A DNA stretch of 64,000 nucleotides from Streptomyces cellulosae (GCF_000721105.1 NZ_JOEV01000019.1:52701-116700); one strand, 5' to 3'; positions 49,017 to 58,483 are shown, numbered from the stretch's first letter. The notes: generated from the letters alone by a model not told the origin. Translations and numbers: made by a program.

Positions 49017-49192
49017 GGGCTGCTCCCTGGCGTTCCGGAGTCGATCAGAGCCAGTAGCTTAGACGGTAGCGCGCTCCGCCCCTTCCCGTAGTTCAAGCCT
49101 CACAGGAACCCCGCAGGCCTCACAGGCACGGTTTCGCGGGCGTCTCCAGAACCCCTTCACATGCGCGTTCCCAGGCGAGGGGCCCTTCCCTT

Positions 49193-50449
49193 TCAAGAGA
49201 CGCCTCCCATGGGCGGGTACGGCGGAAATCTGCGCGCGAGCTCCCGGACCTCGTCCAGAATCCCGGACTCCTGGCGCAGTGCCGCCCCGAACAGCGCCGC
49301 GATCCGGGCCATCTCCGCCTCCCCCATGCCCTGCGTGGTGACCGCGGCCGTGCCCAGGCGCAGACCGCGGACGTCGGCGTGGGGAAGCGCACAGCAGTCC
49401 AGCACCATCCCGGCCGCCGCGAGCAGCCCCCTCGCCGTGCGCCCGTCGACGCCGAGCGGCGCCGGGTCGGCCGTGACCAGATGGGTGTCGGTCCCGCCCG
49501 TGGTGACGACGAGCCCCTCGGCGGCCAGTCCGGCCGCGAGCACCCGTGCGTTGGCGACGACCTGGTGGGCGTACGCCGAGAAGGCCGGCGTCGCCGCCTC
49601 GCCGAACGCGACGGCCTTGGCGGCGATGGTGTGCATCTGGGCGCCGCCCTGCGTGAAGGGGAAGACGGCGCGGTCCACGCGTTCCGCCAGGTCCGAGCCG
49701 CACAGGAGCATGCCGCCGCGCGGCCCGCGCAGCACCTTGTGGGTGGTGGCGCACACGATGTCGGCGTACGGCACCGGGTTCGGCGCCGCTCCCCCGGCGA
49801 CCAGGCCGATGGGGTGTGCGGCGTCGGCGATGAGATAGGCGCCCACCTCGTCGGCGACCTCGCGGAAGAAGGCGTATTCGATGTGCCGGGGGTAGGCGAT
49901 GGAGCCGCAGACGATCGCCTTGGGGCGGTGGGTACGGGCGAGGGTGCGCACCTGGTCCCGGTCGATGAGCCCGGTCTCCGCGTCCACGCCGTAGCCGACG
50001 AAGTCGAACCAGCGGCCGGAGAAGTTGGCGGGTGAGCCGTGCGTGAGGTGGCCGCCGTAGGGCAGCCCGAGGGCGAGAACGGTGTCGCCGGGCCGCAGCA
50101 GCGCGGCATACGCGGCGAGGACGGCCGACGACCCGGAGTGGGACTGCACATTGGCGTGGTCGGCCCCGAACAGCGCCTTCGCCCGCTCCACGGCGATCCG
50201 CTCGGCGACGTCCACGATCTCGCAGCCGCCGTGGTGCCGGGCGCCCGGATAGCCCTCCGCGTACTTGTTGGCGAGGGGCGAGCCGAGGGCGGCGAGCACG
50301 GCCGGCGAGGTGAAGTTCTCGGCGGCGACGAGCTGCAGCGTCATCGCCTGCCGGTCGGCTTCCCCGAGCAGGACGTCGGCCAGCTCGGGATCCTGCCGCC
50401 GCAGGACGTCGGCGCTCACGGCGCTCTCAAGGGCACGGGTGACCGACAT
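49193..50449 (-). CDS. glyA: Serine hydroxymethyltransferase paralogue
   Basis: 418-residue PLP-dependent enzyme of the SHMT family, which makes glycine and one-carbon units. The PLP lysine is K238 in TTHKVLRGPRGG, with D209-x-x-H212 in the cofactor pocket. Key active-site Tyr residues differ from textbook SHMT: ENYTS reads ENFTS (F46) and RYYGG reads RHHGG (H72). So a specialised activity, or a second SHMT copy, is likely. It precedes the LMW-phosphatase-like gene's duplicated 3' tail and ends before the WecA-like gene. Confidence 0.88.
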   Translation of the reverse strand: MSVTRALESAVSADVLRRQDPELADVLLGEADRQAMTLQLVAAENFTSPAVLAALGSPLANKYAEGYPGARHHGGCEIVDVAERIAVERAKALFGADHANVQSHSGSSAVLAAYAALLRPGDTVLALGLPYGGHLTHGSPANFSGRWFDFVGYGVDAETGLIDRDQVRTLARTHRPKAIVCGSIAYPRHIEYAFFREVADEVGAYLIADAAHPIGLVAGGAAPNPVPYADIVCATTHKVLRGPRGGMLLCGSDLAERVDRAVFPFTQGGAQMHTIAAKAVAFGEAATPAFSAYAHQVVANARVLAAGLAAEGLVVTTGGTDTHLVTADPAPLGVDGRTARGLLAAAGMVLDCCALPHADVRGLRLGTAAVTTQGMGEAEMARIAALFGAALRQESGILDEVRELARRFPPYPPMGGVS

Positions 50450-50518
50450 GGTGGACTCCGGGGCGTCGACGGTGACGTACGTCCAATGTAGGCCCGGGAC
50501 GAGTGGGGCGCCCGTTCG

Positions 50519-50722
50519 TCACGTCCTCGCGGTGACACCCGTGAGCGCGGTGACGGCGGGGATCACGTCGGTACGGTTACCCCGTCAGCGCAGTCACCGG
50601 CGGATCCAGCACCTGGTTCCCCCCGTCCCCGACGCGCCGGAGTCACGTCGGCGCGGGCACCCCCGTCAGCGCCGTCACCACCGGATCCAGCGCCTGGTTT
50701 ATCTCGTCGCCGATCGAGCGGA
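50519..50722. repeat. Tandem duplication of the phosphatase-like gene's 3' end
   Basis: Two 80-bp units start at 50563 and 50643, both beginning TCACGTCGG and sharing CGTCAGCG, GTCACC and GGATCCAGC with a 1-bp indel. Unit 50643 is the gene's real 3' end including its stop; unit 50563 is a decayed copy. A third, shorter and more decayed copy occupies 50519-50562. The duplications lie in the gap ahead of glyA. Confidence 0.8.
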
Positions 50723-51314
50723 AGAACGTCAGGGGGGCGCCGTACGGGTCGTAGACCTCGTCCGCCTCCGCCGTGGGGGCCAGGAGCCACCCGCGTAGCG
50801 CGGCTGCCGCGCGGACCAGGGCCCGGGCGCGGGCGACCATGCCGTCCTCCAGGGGCGGGAGGGTCGCCGGGTCTATCGCCTTCACCAGGCGGGTGAACTC
50901 CTTCAGCGTGAACGTGCGCAGGCCCGCCGAGTGGCCCATGGAGATGACCTGGGCGCGGTGGTCGCGGGTCGCCGTCAGGACCAGGTCGGCCATGATGACG
51001 TGCTCGTCGAGCAGTTCCCGGCCGGTGAAGCCGGAGGCGTCCGCGCCGAAGTCGGCCAGCACCGCCTCCGCGTTGGCCTCCATCGGCGCGCCCTCATGGC
51101 CCCAGGTGCCCGCGCTCTCCACGATCAGCCCGCCCCACATCGGGTCGCCGAGCCGGTCCGCCAGGGCATGGCGGGTCAGCCGCTCGGTGATCGGCGAGCG
51201 GCACACGTTGCCGGTGCTGACGTGGAGGATGCGGAAGCTGTCACGCGGGAGACCTGTGAAGGTCCGCGTCTCTTCCCCGTTCCATATGCCACGCCCCGCG
51301 TCAGGGGCCGTCAA
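50643..51314 (-). CDS. Low-molecular-weight protein-tyrosine-phosphatase-like protein with Ser for catalytic Cys
   Basis: 223-residue protein of the LMW-PTP/arsenate reductase fold. The P-loop, normally V-C-x-G-N-x-C-R-S-P, reads HVSTGNVCRSPITERL: the nucleophile Cys is Ser (codon AGC), while the second Cys, the Arg and the Asp-Pro loop (VYDPYG) remain. It would be inactive as a classical phosphatase, acting perhaps as a phosphotyrosine binder. TTG 51314 overlaps the Sua5 stop; no ATG or GTG fits better. It is in the conserved Sua5-glyA order. Confidence 0.78.
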   Translation of the reverse strand: MTAPDAGRGIWNGEETRTFTGLPRDSFRILHVSTGNVCRSPITERLTRHALADRLGDPMWGGLIVESAGTWGHEGAPMEANAEAVLADFGADASGFTGRELLDEHVIMADLVLTATRDHRAQVISMGHSAGLRTFTLKEFTRLVKAIDPATLPPLEDGMVARARALVRAAAALRGWLLAPTAEADEVYDPYGAPLTFFRSIGDEINQALDPVVTALTGVPAPT

Positions 51315-51958
51315 TTCGCCACCTCGAGGTCGGGTACGACCTTCCTGAGCTCCTCCGCGGACAGTGCGCCCGCGCGCAGCAGCAGGGGCACCTCGCGGGT
51401 GACGTCGACGATCGAGGACGGCACGTTGCCCGGGGTCGGACCGCCGTCGAGGTACACGGAGACCGAGTCGCCGAGCATCTCCTGGGCCGCGTCGCAGTCC
51501 TCCGGCGCGGGGTGGCCCGTCAGGTTGGCGGAGGAGACCGCCATGGGGCCGATCTCGGTCAGCAGCTCGATGGCGACGGGGTGCAGCGGCATGCGGACGG
51601 CGACGGTGCCGCGGGTGTCGCCCAGGTCCCACTGCAGGGACGGCTGGTGCTTGGCGACGAGCGTGAGCGCGCCCGGCCAGAACGCGTCGACCAGCTCCCA
51701 GGCCAGCTCGGAGAAGTCCGTGACGAGGCCGTGCAGGGTGTTCGGGGAGCCGATGAGGACGGGAGTGGGCATGTTGCGGCCCCGTCCCTTGGCCTCCAGC
51801 AGGTCGTGCACCGCTTCGGAGGAGAACGCGTCGGCGCCGATGCCGTAGACCGTGTCGGTGGGCAGTACCACGAGCTCGCCCCGGCGGACGGCGGACGCGG
51901 CCTCGCGCAGACCGGTCGTGCGGTCGGTCGCGTCGTTGGTGTCGTATCGCCGTGCCAT
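51311..51958 (-). CDS. L-threonylcarbamoyladenylate synthase (Sua5/YrdC/YciO family)
   Basis: 215-residue YrdC-domain protein that makes threonylcarbamoyl-AMP for tRNA t6A37. Conserved YrdC features: RRGELVVLPTDTVYGIGADA at the N-terminus, KGRGRNMPTPVLIG, and SSANLTGHPAP. It is the short form without the Sua5 C-terminal domain. It sits after a candidate 26-codon gene and prmC in one operon; a GAGGAGG run in that peptide's end forms its ribosome-binding site. It overlaps the phosphatase-like gene. Confidence 0.93.
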   Translation of the reverse strand: MARRYDTNDATDRTTGLREAASAVRRGELVVLPTDTVYGIGADAFSSEAVHDLLEAKGRGRNMPTPVLIGSPNTLHGLVTDFSELAWELVDAFWPGALTLVAKHQPSLQWDLGDTRGTVAVRMPLHPVAIELLTEIGPMAVSSANLTGHPAPEDCDAAQEMLGDSVSVYLDGGPTPGNVPSSIVDVTREVPLLLRAGALSAEELRKVVPDLEVAN

Positions 51959-51960
51959 GT

Positions 51961-52041
51961 CTAGCGGGCCTCCTCGTACACGAAGTACACGAACTGCTGC
52001 GAATGGGGAGTCTGCTGGTCGAGAGTCTGCGGGCTGCTCAC
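51961..52041 (-). CDS. Candidate 26-residue peptide gene between prmC and Sua5
   Basis: An in-frame run from GTG 52041 (overlapping the prmC stop, GTGA) to TAG 51961-51963, two bases before the Sua5 ATG, would encode a 26-residue peptide with a Gln-rich centre and an aromatic end (QQFVYFVYEEAR). Exact coupling at both ends suggests it is translated, perhaps as a coupling device whose final GAGGAGG codons double as the next ribosome site. No homologue is known to me. Confidence 0.35.
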   Translation of the reverse strand: MSSPQTLDQQTPHSQQFVYFVYEEAR

Positions 52042-52919
52042 GGCGTCGCCTTGCGGGCCGTCGCGAAGCGGGGGCGGTTGTTGAGGTCGGGGTGGTCGGC
52101 GGCGTCGGCCCAGCCCCGTTCCTCGGTGAAGATCCACGGCACCTGGCCGCCCTGGGTGTCGGCGTGCTCGATGACGACGACCCCGCCGGGGCGCAGCAGC
52201 CGGTGTGCGGTGCGTTCGATGCCGCGGATGAGGTCGAGGCCGTCCTCGCCGGAGAACAGGGCGAGTTCGGGATCGTAGTCCCGCGCCTCGGGAGCGACGT
52301 ACTCCCATTCGGTGAGCGGGATGTACGGCGGGTTGGAGATCACCAGGTCGACCTGGCCGTCGAGGTCGGGGAAGGCGTCCAGGGCGTTGCCCTGCCGCAG
52401 GTCGACCCTGGACCCCTCCATGTTCTTGCGGGTCCACCTGAGGGCGTCCTCGGACAGCTCCACGGCGTGCACGCGCGAGCGCGGGACCTCCTGGGCGAGG
52501 GCGAGCGCGATGGCGCCGGAGCCGGTGCACAGGTCGACGATGCACGGCTCGACGACGTCCATCGCGCGTACGGCGTCTATGGCCCACCCGACGACCGACT
52601 CGGTCTCGGGACGCGGGACGAACACGCCGGGCCCGACCTGGAGTTCCAGGTAGCGGAAGAAGGCCCGCCCGGTGATGTGCTGCAGCGGCTCGCGCTGTTC
52701 GCGCCGGGCGATGACCTCCCAGTAGCGGGCGTCGAAGTCCGAGTCCTTCACGGTGTGCAGCTCGCCCCGCTTCACGCCGTGCACGAACGCGGCGAGTTCC
52801 TCCGCGTCGTTGCGCGGCGAGGGCACGCCGGCGTCGGCCAGCCGCTGGGTGGCCTGAGCTACCTCAGCGAGCAGCAGGCTGCGGGGGCTCGGGGATCGCC
52901 CCCCAAATGATTGCTGCAC
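52038..52919 (-). CDS. prmC: Peptide chain release factor N5-glutamine methyltransferase
   Basis: 293-residue HemK/PrmC methyltransferase that methylates the Gln of the GGQ motif in release factors. SAM motif I reads VDLCTGSGAIALALAQ, and the catalytic motif NPPY is in VISNPPYIP. The N-terminal helical domain (LAEVAQATQRLADAGVPSPRNDAEELAAF) is typical. GTG 52919 has GGAGG six bases upstream. The gene follows prfA, its substrate's gene, 39 bp away. Confidence 0.95.
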   Translation of the reverse strand: MQQSFGGRSPSPRSLLLAEVAQATQRLADAGVPSPRNDAEELAAFVHGVKRGELHTVKDSDFDARYWEVIARREQREPLQHITGRAFFRYLELQVGPGVFVPRPETESVVGWAIDAVRAMDVVEPCIVDLCTGSGAIALALAQEVPRSRVHAVELSEDALRWTRKNMEGSRVDLRQGNALDAFPDLDGQVDLVISNPPYIPLTEWEYVAPEARDYDPELALFSGEDGLDLIRGIERTAHRLLRPGGVVVIEHADTQGGQVPWIFTEERGWADAADHPDLNNRPRFATARKATP

Positions 52920-52958
52920 GCAAGTCCTCCGTGTCGTACTCGTGCGTGGGTACGCCTC

Positions 52959-54035
52959 TTACGCGGCTGCGAGCTTGGCGGCCGAGTCCGCGTCGACGCA
53001 GGCCTGGATCACCGCGTCGAGGTCGCCGTCCAGGACCTGGTCCAGGTTGTAGGACTTGAAGCCGACGCGGTGGTCCGAGATGCGGTTCTCCGGGAAGTTG
53101 TACGTGCGGATCTTCTCGGAGCGGTCGACGGTGCGGACCTGGCTGCGGCGGGCGTCGGCGGCCTCCTTCTCCGCCTCCTCCTGCGCCGCGGCAAGCAGCC
53201 TGGAGCGCAGGATACGCATCGCCTGCTCCTTGTTCTGCAGCTGGCTCTTCTCGTTCTGGCAGGAGGCGACGACTCCGGTGGGAAGGTGCGTGATGCGCAC
53301 CGCGGAGTCGGTGGTGTTGACGGACTGTCCGCCGGGGCCGGAAGAGCGGTAGACGTCGATACGGAGGTCGTTGGGGTTGATCTCGACCTCGACCTCCTCG
53401 GCCTCGGGCGTGACGAGCACACCGGCGGCGGAGGTGTGGATACGGCCCTGCGACTCGGTCGCCGGCACCCGCTGGACGCGGTGCACGCCGCCCTCGTACT
53501 TCAGGCGGGCCCACACGCCCTGCCCGGGCTCGGTGGCGCCCTGACCGCCCTTGGTCTTCACGGCGACCTGGACGTCCTTGTAGCCGCCCAGCTCGGACTC
53601 GGTGGCGTCGATGATCTCGGTCTTCCAGCCGACCCGCTCGGCGTACCGCAGGTACATCCGCAGCAGGTCGCCGGCGAACAGGGCCGACTCGTCGCCGCCC
53701 GCGCCCGCCTTGATCTCGAGGATGACGTCCTTGTCGTCGCTGGGGTCGCGCGGGACGAGGAGCAGGCGCAGCTTCTCGGTCAGTTCCTCGCGCTGCTTCT
53801 CCAGCTCCTTGACCTCGGCGGCGAAGTCGGGGTCCACGGCCGCGTACTCGCGCCCGGTCTCGATGTCGTCGCCGGTCTGCTTCCACGAGCGGTACGTGGC
53901 GACGATCGGGGTGAGCTCGGCGTAACGCTTGTTCAGCTTGCGCGCGTTGGCCTGGTCGGAGTGGACCGAGGGGTCGGCGAGCTTCGTCTCCAGGTCGGCG
54001 TGCTCGGCGACGAGTTCCTCGACGGCCTCGAACAT
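52959..54035 (-). CDS. prfA: Peptide chain release factor 1
   Basis: 358-residue RF1, terminating at UAA/UAG. The codon-recognition tripeptide PAT (P191-T193) and the GGQ catalytic motif at 235-237 ([11 protein letters not shown]) are both visible. Long N-terminal helices cover 1-95. It follows rpmE (105-bp gap) and precedes prmC. In Streptomyces rpmE-prfA co-transcription from a SigR promoter is known, and such a site occurs upstream of rpmE here. Confidence 0.97.
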   Translation of the reverse strand: MFEAVEELVAEHADLETKLADPSVHSDQANARKLNKRYAELTPIVATYRSWKQTGDDIETGREYAAVDPDFAAEVKELEKQREELTEKLRLLLVPRDPSDDKDVILEIKAGAGGDESALFAGDLLRMYLRYAERVGWKTEIIDATESELGGYKDVQVAVKTKGGQGATEPGQGVWARLKYEGGVHRVQRVPATESQGRIHTSAAGVLVTPEAEEVEVEINPNDLRIDVYRSSGPGGQSVNTTDSAVRITHLPTGVVASCQNEKSQLQNKEQAMRILRSRLLAAAQEEAEKEAADARRSQVRTVDRSEKIRTYNFPENRISDHRVGFKSYNLDQVLDGDLDAVIQACVDADSAAKLAAA

Positions 54036-54140
54036 CTTGGGGCTCCTGATACTGCGGTGAAGGGGAGGGCGGGCGACCAAAAACGCCGGTCCCGGTGCGC
54101 CCGGGAGGGGCGCGACCGTGGACCGGCGAAAGGTGGCTCG

Positions 54141-54365
54141 CTACTTCTTGGAGCCGGCAGCAGCCTTGCCGAAGCGGGCCTCGAAGCGGGCCACACGGCC
54201 ACCGGTGTCGAGGATCTTCTGCTTGCCCGTGTAGAACGGGTGGCACTCGGAGCAGACCTCGGCACGGATGGTGCCGCTCTGGATCGTGCTACGGGTGGTG
54301 AACGACGCGCCACAGGTGCAGCTGACCTGCGTCTCGACGTACTCGGGGTGGATGTCGCGCTTCAA
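54141..54365 (-). CDS. rpmE: 50S ribosomal protein bL31, zinc-binding form
   Basis: 74-residue L31 of the C+ type: the Cys set C-x-C (SCTCGASF) and C-x-x-C ([10 protein letters not shown]) binds zinc. TTG 54365 is the only start consistent with the conserved KRDIHPEY head, with GGAGAC upstream. Zinc-independent paralogues, if any, lie elsewhere. A perfect SigR-type promoter lies about 100 bp upstream, which matches the published control of rpmE in S. coelicolor. Confidence 0.96.
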   Translation of the reverse strand: MKRDIHPEYVETQVSCTCGASFTTRSTIQSGTIRAEVCSECHPFYTGKQKILDTGGRVARFEARFGKAAAGSKK

Positions 54366-54468
54366 GGTGTCTCCTAGTTTCGGGAGGGCGCCGGGTCGCA
54401 GCCGCGGGATGCGGAAGCGTGAACCGGAGCCGACGTACCAGTCTGCCAGGACTGGCGCCATCCCCCAA

Positions 54469-54494
54469 AACCGGGGGACGCCGTGGTCTATTCC
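54469..54494 (-). promoter_or_regulatory. SigR-type promoter of rpmE-prfA
   Basis: On the minus strand, GGGAAT (54490-54495) is followed after 18 bp by GTT (54469-54471), the exact SigR consensus GGGAAT-N18-GTT. It starts 8 bp after the LCP gene stop and about 100 bp ahead of rpmE. SigR responds to thiol oxidation. Confidence 0.85.
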
Positions 54495-54501
54495 CGCGGG
54501 C

Positions 54502-55635
54502 TCAGGACGAGCTCACGACGCCGTCGGCGTCGCCGGTGGCGTTGCCCTCGGTGGCCGACTTCGGGATCGCCCGGTCGTTCTTCAGGGCCGTCCACACCTG
54601 CTTGGCCTTGGCCTTCTCGACGATCACGCGGTTGCGGTCGGCCGGGTCGTACTGGACCGGCATCGTGACCATCTTCATGTTCGAGGAACTGATGCCCTTG
54701 AGGCCGTCGGCGAAGGACATGAGGTCGTTGACCGAGCCGAGGTCGGAGTCGGTGGTCACCGTCTTGGTCCCGGTGTTGGCGAGGTCGTAGAGCCTCTTGG
54801 GGTTGCCGAACAGGTCGATGTGCTTGACCTGGTTGATCAGCGCCTTCATGAAGGCCTGCTGGAGCTGGATGCGGCCGAGGTCGGAGCCGTCGCCGACGCC
54901 GTGCCGGGTGCGGACCAAGCCGAGTGCCTGCTCGCCGTCGAGCTGGTGCGTGCCCGCCTTCAGGTCGAGGTGGCTTTCGGGGTCCTTGATGGCCTTGGTG
55001 GTGGTGACCTCGACCCCGCCGAGCTCGTCGATGAGCTTTTGGAAGCCGCTGAAGTCGACCTCCAGGTAGTGGTCCATGCGGACGCCGCTGAGGGACTCGA
55101 CGGTCTTGACCGCGCAGGCGGCCCCGCCGGTGGAGTACGCGGAGTTGAACATCACGCCGGACGCCGCGTCGTGCTCGACGCCCTTGGTGTCGGTGCACTC
55201 GGGGCGGTCGATGAGGGTGTCGCGCGGGATGGAGACCACGGAGGCCGTCCTGTGGCCCTCGTAGACGTGTACGACCATCGCGGTGTCGGAGCGGGCGCTG
55301 CCGTCGTCGGTGCCGCCGCCGAGCTTCTTGTTGCTGCCGGAGCGGGTGTCCGAGCCCAGGACGAGGATGTTCTCGGAGCCGTTGTCGACCTTGGTGGGGC
55401 GGTCGGTACCGAGGACGGAGTTGATGTCCACGCTCTTGATGTTGCCGTTGAGCTTGAAGTACAGGTATCCGGCTCCGGTGCCGCCCAGCACGACGATCCC
55501 CGCCGCGGTCCAGGCCATGATCAGGACGCCCTTGTGCTTTCTGCGGGGCTTGCGGCGGCTGCCCTTGGCGCGGTGACGCCCGGTGCTGCCGTCCTCGCCC
55601 GGTATGCCGGACTCCGGCGTGCTCTCGGCGGACAT
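54502..55635 (-). CDS. LytR-CpsA-Psr (LCP) family cell-wall glycopolymer ligase
   Basis: 377-residue LCP protein. A basic cytoplasmic head ([13 protein letters not shown]) and one membrane helix ([23 protein letters not shown]) precede the extracellular LCP domain, with landmarks [12 protein letters not shown], the catalytic Arg/Asp cluster [30 protein letters not shown], and [28 protein letters not shown]. It transfers teichoic-acid or other glycopolymers from undecaprenyl carriers to peptidoglycan. It lies between rho and rpmE. Confidence 0.93.
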   Translation of the reverse strand: MSAESTPESGIPGEDGSTGRHRAKGSRRKPRRKHKGVLIMAWTAAGIVVLGGTGAGYLYFKLNGNIKSVDINSVLGTDRPTKVDNGSENILVLGSDTRSGSNKKLGGGTDDGSARSDTAMVVHVYEGHRTASVVSIPRDTLIDRPECTDTKGVEHDAASGVMFNSAYSTGGAACAVKTVESLSGVRMDHYLEVDFSGFQKLIDELGGVEVTTTKAIKDPESHLDLKAGTHQLDGEQALGLVRTRHGVGDGSDLGRIQLQQAFMKALINQVKHIDLFGNPKRLYDLANTGTKTVTTDSDLGSVNDLMSFADGLKGISSSNMKMVTMPVQYDPADRNRVIVEKAKAKQVWTALKNDRAIPKSATEGNATGDADGVVSSS

Positions 55636-55995
55636 GTGCTCCTCGAATTCTCGTCCGGTCGGTTACCCCCTGCTTTCAGGGTCAGGCGCGGTCACCCGGA
55701 ATCAGGTACCGCACCATGGTCGCTCCGCCTGCCAGACGGCGAAACTCGGGAAAGGGTTGCACAACGCGCTGTGACCGTTCTGTGCGCCGACAGTCACGTC
55801 GCGTAGCACTCTCTTCGGATAAACCTCGCCCACCTGCGGTTTCGGCCAAGAATGCGGTACGGCGTGAAATGGCCGCACCTGAGCCTTCTTGTGGCAAAGA
55901 TCTCGGTGTCGGCGGTGCCGGCGGCCGGATGGCGGCGGCCAGCACAAAGGGCCGCCCCCTGACAGGGACGGCCCTCGTGTGGCACTCGCGGACGA
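55636..55995. other. Intergenic region between rho and the LCP gene
   Basis: 360 bp with the rho terminator at its right end (55948-55975) and presumably the LCP promoter near its left end. A purine-rich GAGGAGC precedes the LCP ATG. Minus-strand frames in it lack coding bias or good starts; no gene is called. Confidence 0.5.
55948..55975 (-). terminator. rho terminator
   Basis: AGGGCCG (55948-55954) pairs with CGGCCCT (55969-55975), extended inside by CCC/GGG around one mismatch, 20 bp after the rho stop. Confidence 0.7.
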
Positions 55996-58095
55996 CTAGT
56001 CGCCGTTGCCCGGCGTCGGCGTCGTCTTCTGGATCTGCATGAGGAACTCGGCGTTCGACTTCGTCTGCTTCATCTTGTCGAGAAGCAGCTCGACCGCCTG
56101 CTGCTGGTCGAGGGCGTGCAGCACCCGGCGCAGCTTCCAGACGATCCCGAGCTCGTCGGGAGCGAGCAGGATCTCTTCCTTACGGGTACCGGACGCGTCG
56201 ACGTCCACCGCCGGGAAGATGCGCTTGTCGGCGAGCTTCCGGTCGAGCTTGAGCTCGGCGTTGCCGGTGCCCTTGAACTCCTCGAAGATGACCTCGTCCA
56301 TGCGGGACCCGGTGTCCACCAGCGCGGTGGCGAGGATGGTCAGCGAGCCGCCGTCCTCGATGTTGCGGGCCGCACCGAAGAAGCGCTTCGGCGGGTACAG
56401 GGCGGTCGAGTCGACACCACCGGACAGGATGCGGCCGGAGGCGGGCGCGGCGAGGTTGTACGCACGGCCCAGACGCGTGATCGAGTCGAGCAGGACGACG
56501 ACGTCGTGGCCCAGCTCCACCAGACGCTTGGCGCGCTCGATGGCGAGCTCGGCGACGGTGGTGTGGTCCTCGGCCGGGCGGTCGAAGGTCGAGGAGATGA
56601 CCTCGCCCTTCACCGACCGCTGCATGTCGGTGACCTCTTCCGGACGCTCGTCGACCAGGACGACCATCAGGTGGCACTCGGGGTTGTTGTGCGTGATCGC
56701 GTTGGCGATCGCCTGCATGATCATGGTCTTGCCGGTCTTCGGCGGGGCCACGATCAGACCGCGCTGGCCCTTACCGATCGGCGCGACGAGGTCGATGATG
56801 CGGGTGGTGAGGATGCCGGGGTCCGTCTCCAGACGGAGGCGGTCCTGCGGGTACAGCGGCGTCAGCTTGTTGAACTCCGGGCGGCCACGGCCGTGTTCGG
56901 GCGCCATGCCGTTGACGGAGTCGAGCCGCACCAGCGCGTTGAACTTCTCGCGCCGCTCGCCTTCCTTGGGCTGACGCACGGCACCGGTGATGTGGTCACC
57001 CTTGCGCAGGCCGTTCTTGCGGACCTGGGCGAGGGAGACGTACACGTCGTTCGGACCGGGCAGGTAGCCCGAGGTACGGATGAAGGCGTAGTTGTCGAGG
57101 ATGTCGAGGATGCCCGCGACCGGGATCAGGACGTCGTCCTCGTTGATCTGCGGCTCGGGGGTGCCGCCCATCTCGTCGCGGCCACGGCGGCCACGGCGGT
57201 CCCGGTAACGGCCTCGACGGCCACGGCGGCCGCCCTCGAAGTCGTCGTCGTCCTGCGGGCCGTTGTCACGCTGACGGTCCTGACGGTCCTGCCGTCCGCC
57301 GCCCTGCTGCTGACGGTCCTGCCGGTCCTGCCGGTCCGAGCGGTCCGGACGGTCCTGGCGCTGCTGGCCGCCGCCCTGGCCGCCCTGCAGCTCGTCGCCC
57401 TTGCCGCCACGGCGGTCACGGTCGCGGTCCCGGCCGCGCTCACGGCGGTCGCGGCGACGGCCCTCGCCGTCACCGGCGTCGCCGCCCTTGGCGTCGCCCT
57501 GCGGCTGCGTCTGTACGGGCGTCTCGGCCTTCGGCTCGCTCTTCGCCTCGGCGGTGACCGTCTCCGGGCTGCCCGCCTCGGCGGTGGCACGACGACGACG
57601 GCGCTCCGCGGGAGCGTCGTCTCCCCCACGCTCGGTGTCTCCCGCACGGGAGGGGCCCCCGGCCGGCTGGCCCGGGATCTCGATCTGCTGCTGTGCCACG
57701 GCCTTCTCGGCGGGCGCCTCGGCCTTCACGGCGGCCGTCTTCTTCCCGGCGGCGGGAGCGGCGTCGTCGCCGGTACGCGCCTTGGAGGTGGCCCGGCGCT
57801 TCGGCTTGGTCTCGGTGGCGTCGACGGCGGTGCTCGCGGTCTTCGCGGCCGGGGCGCCGCCTCCTGCCTGCGCCTCCTTGATGACCTCGATCAGCTGGCT
57901 CTTGCGCATCCGCGCGGTGCCCCTGATGCCGAGGCCGGATGCGACCTGCTGCAGCTCGGCCAGCACCATGCCCTCGAGGCCGGTACCGCGGCGCCGCCGG
58001 GAGCCGGCACCGGTGGCAGGCGCGGAGGCGTCCGTGGAGGGCGCGGCAGCGGTCTCCTCGACACGTGCGCCCATCAGATCGGTGGTGTCGCTCAC
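55996..58095 (-). CDS. rho: Transcription termination factor Rho
   Basis: 699-residue hexameric RNA helicase. An N-terminal Rho_N-like helix ([33 protein letters not shown], about 40-72) is followed by an actinobacterial low-complexity insert, about 80-315, rich in Ala/Lys then Arg/Asp/Gln/Gly ([27 protein letters not shown]). The OB-fold RNA site is about 320-400, and the ATPase follows with Walker A APPKTGKT at 450-457. GTG 58095 ([11 protein letters not shown]) is chosen; upstream in-frame codons continue but lack a ribosome site. A long leader precedes it. Confidence 0.96.
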   Translation of the reverse strand: MSDTTDLMGARVEETAAAPSTDASAPATGAGSRRRRGTGLEGMVLAELQQVASGLGIRGTARMRKSQLIEVIKEAQAGGGAPAAKTASTAVDATETKPKRRATSKARTGDDAAPAAGKKTAAVKAEAPAEKAVAQQQIEIPGQPAGGPSRAGDTERGGDDAPAERRRRRATAEAGSPETVTAEAKSEPKAETPVQTQPQGDAKGGDAGDGEGRRRDRRERGRDRDRDRRGGKGDELQGGQGGGQQRQDRPDRSDRQDRQDRQQQGGGRQDRQDRQRDNGPQDDDDFEGGRRGRRGRYRDRRGRRGRDEMGGTPEPQINEDDVLIPVAGILDILDNYAFIRTSGYLPGPNDVYVSLAQVRKNGLRKGDHITGAVRQPKEGERREKFNALVRLDSVNGMAPEHGRGRPEFNKLTPLYPQDRLRLETDPGILTTRIIDLVAPIGKGQRGLIVAPPKTGKTMIMQAIANAITHNNPECHLMVVLVDERPEEVTDMQRSVKGEVISSTFDRPAEDHTTVAELAIERAKRLVELGHDVVVLLDSITRLGRAYNLAAPASGRILSGGVDSTALYPPKRFFGAARNIEDGGSLTILATALVDTGSRMDEVIFEEFKGTGNAELKLDRKLADKRIFPAVDVDASGTRKEEILLAPDELGIVWKLRRVLHALDQQQAVELLLDKMKQTKSNAEFLMQIQKTTPTPGNGD

Positions 58096-58448
58096 GAAGG
58101 GTCCTTCCCTGGAGCGGACGTCGGCCTGTCTGGCTCGGCGACCGGTTGTGCTGTCCGGCTTCGGTCCTTGCTGTGTGGACCGTGCCGGGGCGGTGGTCCG
58201 CCTAAGGCGGCGGAGGAATGTGGTGACGGCGCTTCCGAAAGCCGTGGCACTGAGTGTCCGTGTCACGTGACTTGGTCGCACCGGTTCCGGAGCGTGCCCG
58301 GCAGGTCGCTCAGTGCCCGCGTACGGCGTACTGCCCGCATACGTCGTACGAAACACAGTGCGACTTGGGAGGCTCCCGGAAGAATGTCTGTCCCGGACGG
58401 GGACGTGAAGCACCTCGCCATGGTGGGGTCGGGTGCAGACTTGAGATT

Positions 58449-58476
58449 AACACTACCGGATCCAACAAACATTCCC
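58449..58476 (-). promoter_or_regulatory. SigR-like promoter upstream of rho
   Basis: Minus-strand GGGAAT (58471-58476) is followed by 19 bp and GTT (58449-58451). The SigR consensus spacing is 18, with 19 also tolerated. A TAGTGT box overlaps, so a SigA-type promoter is also possible. Confidence 0.5.
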
Positions 58477-58483
58477 CCTCTCG

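Noticed and set aside
50450..50642. Possible glycine riboswitch upstream of glyA
   Set aside because: No recognisable aptamer helices; the structure is explained by decayed copies of the neighbouring gene's 3' end.
55702..55947. Small minus-strand frame in the rho-LCP gap
   Set aside because: Weak codon bias, no ribosome-binding sequence and overlap with the terminator region.
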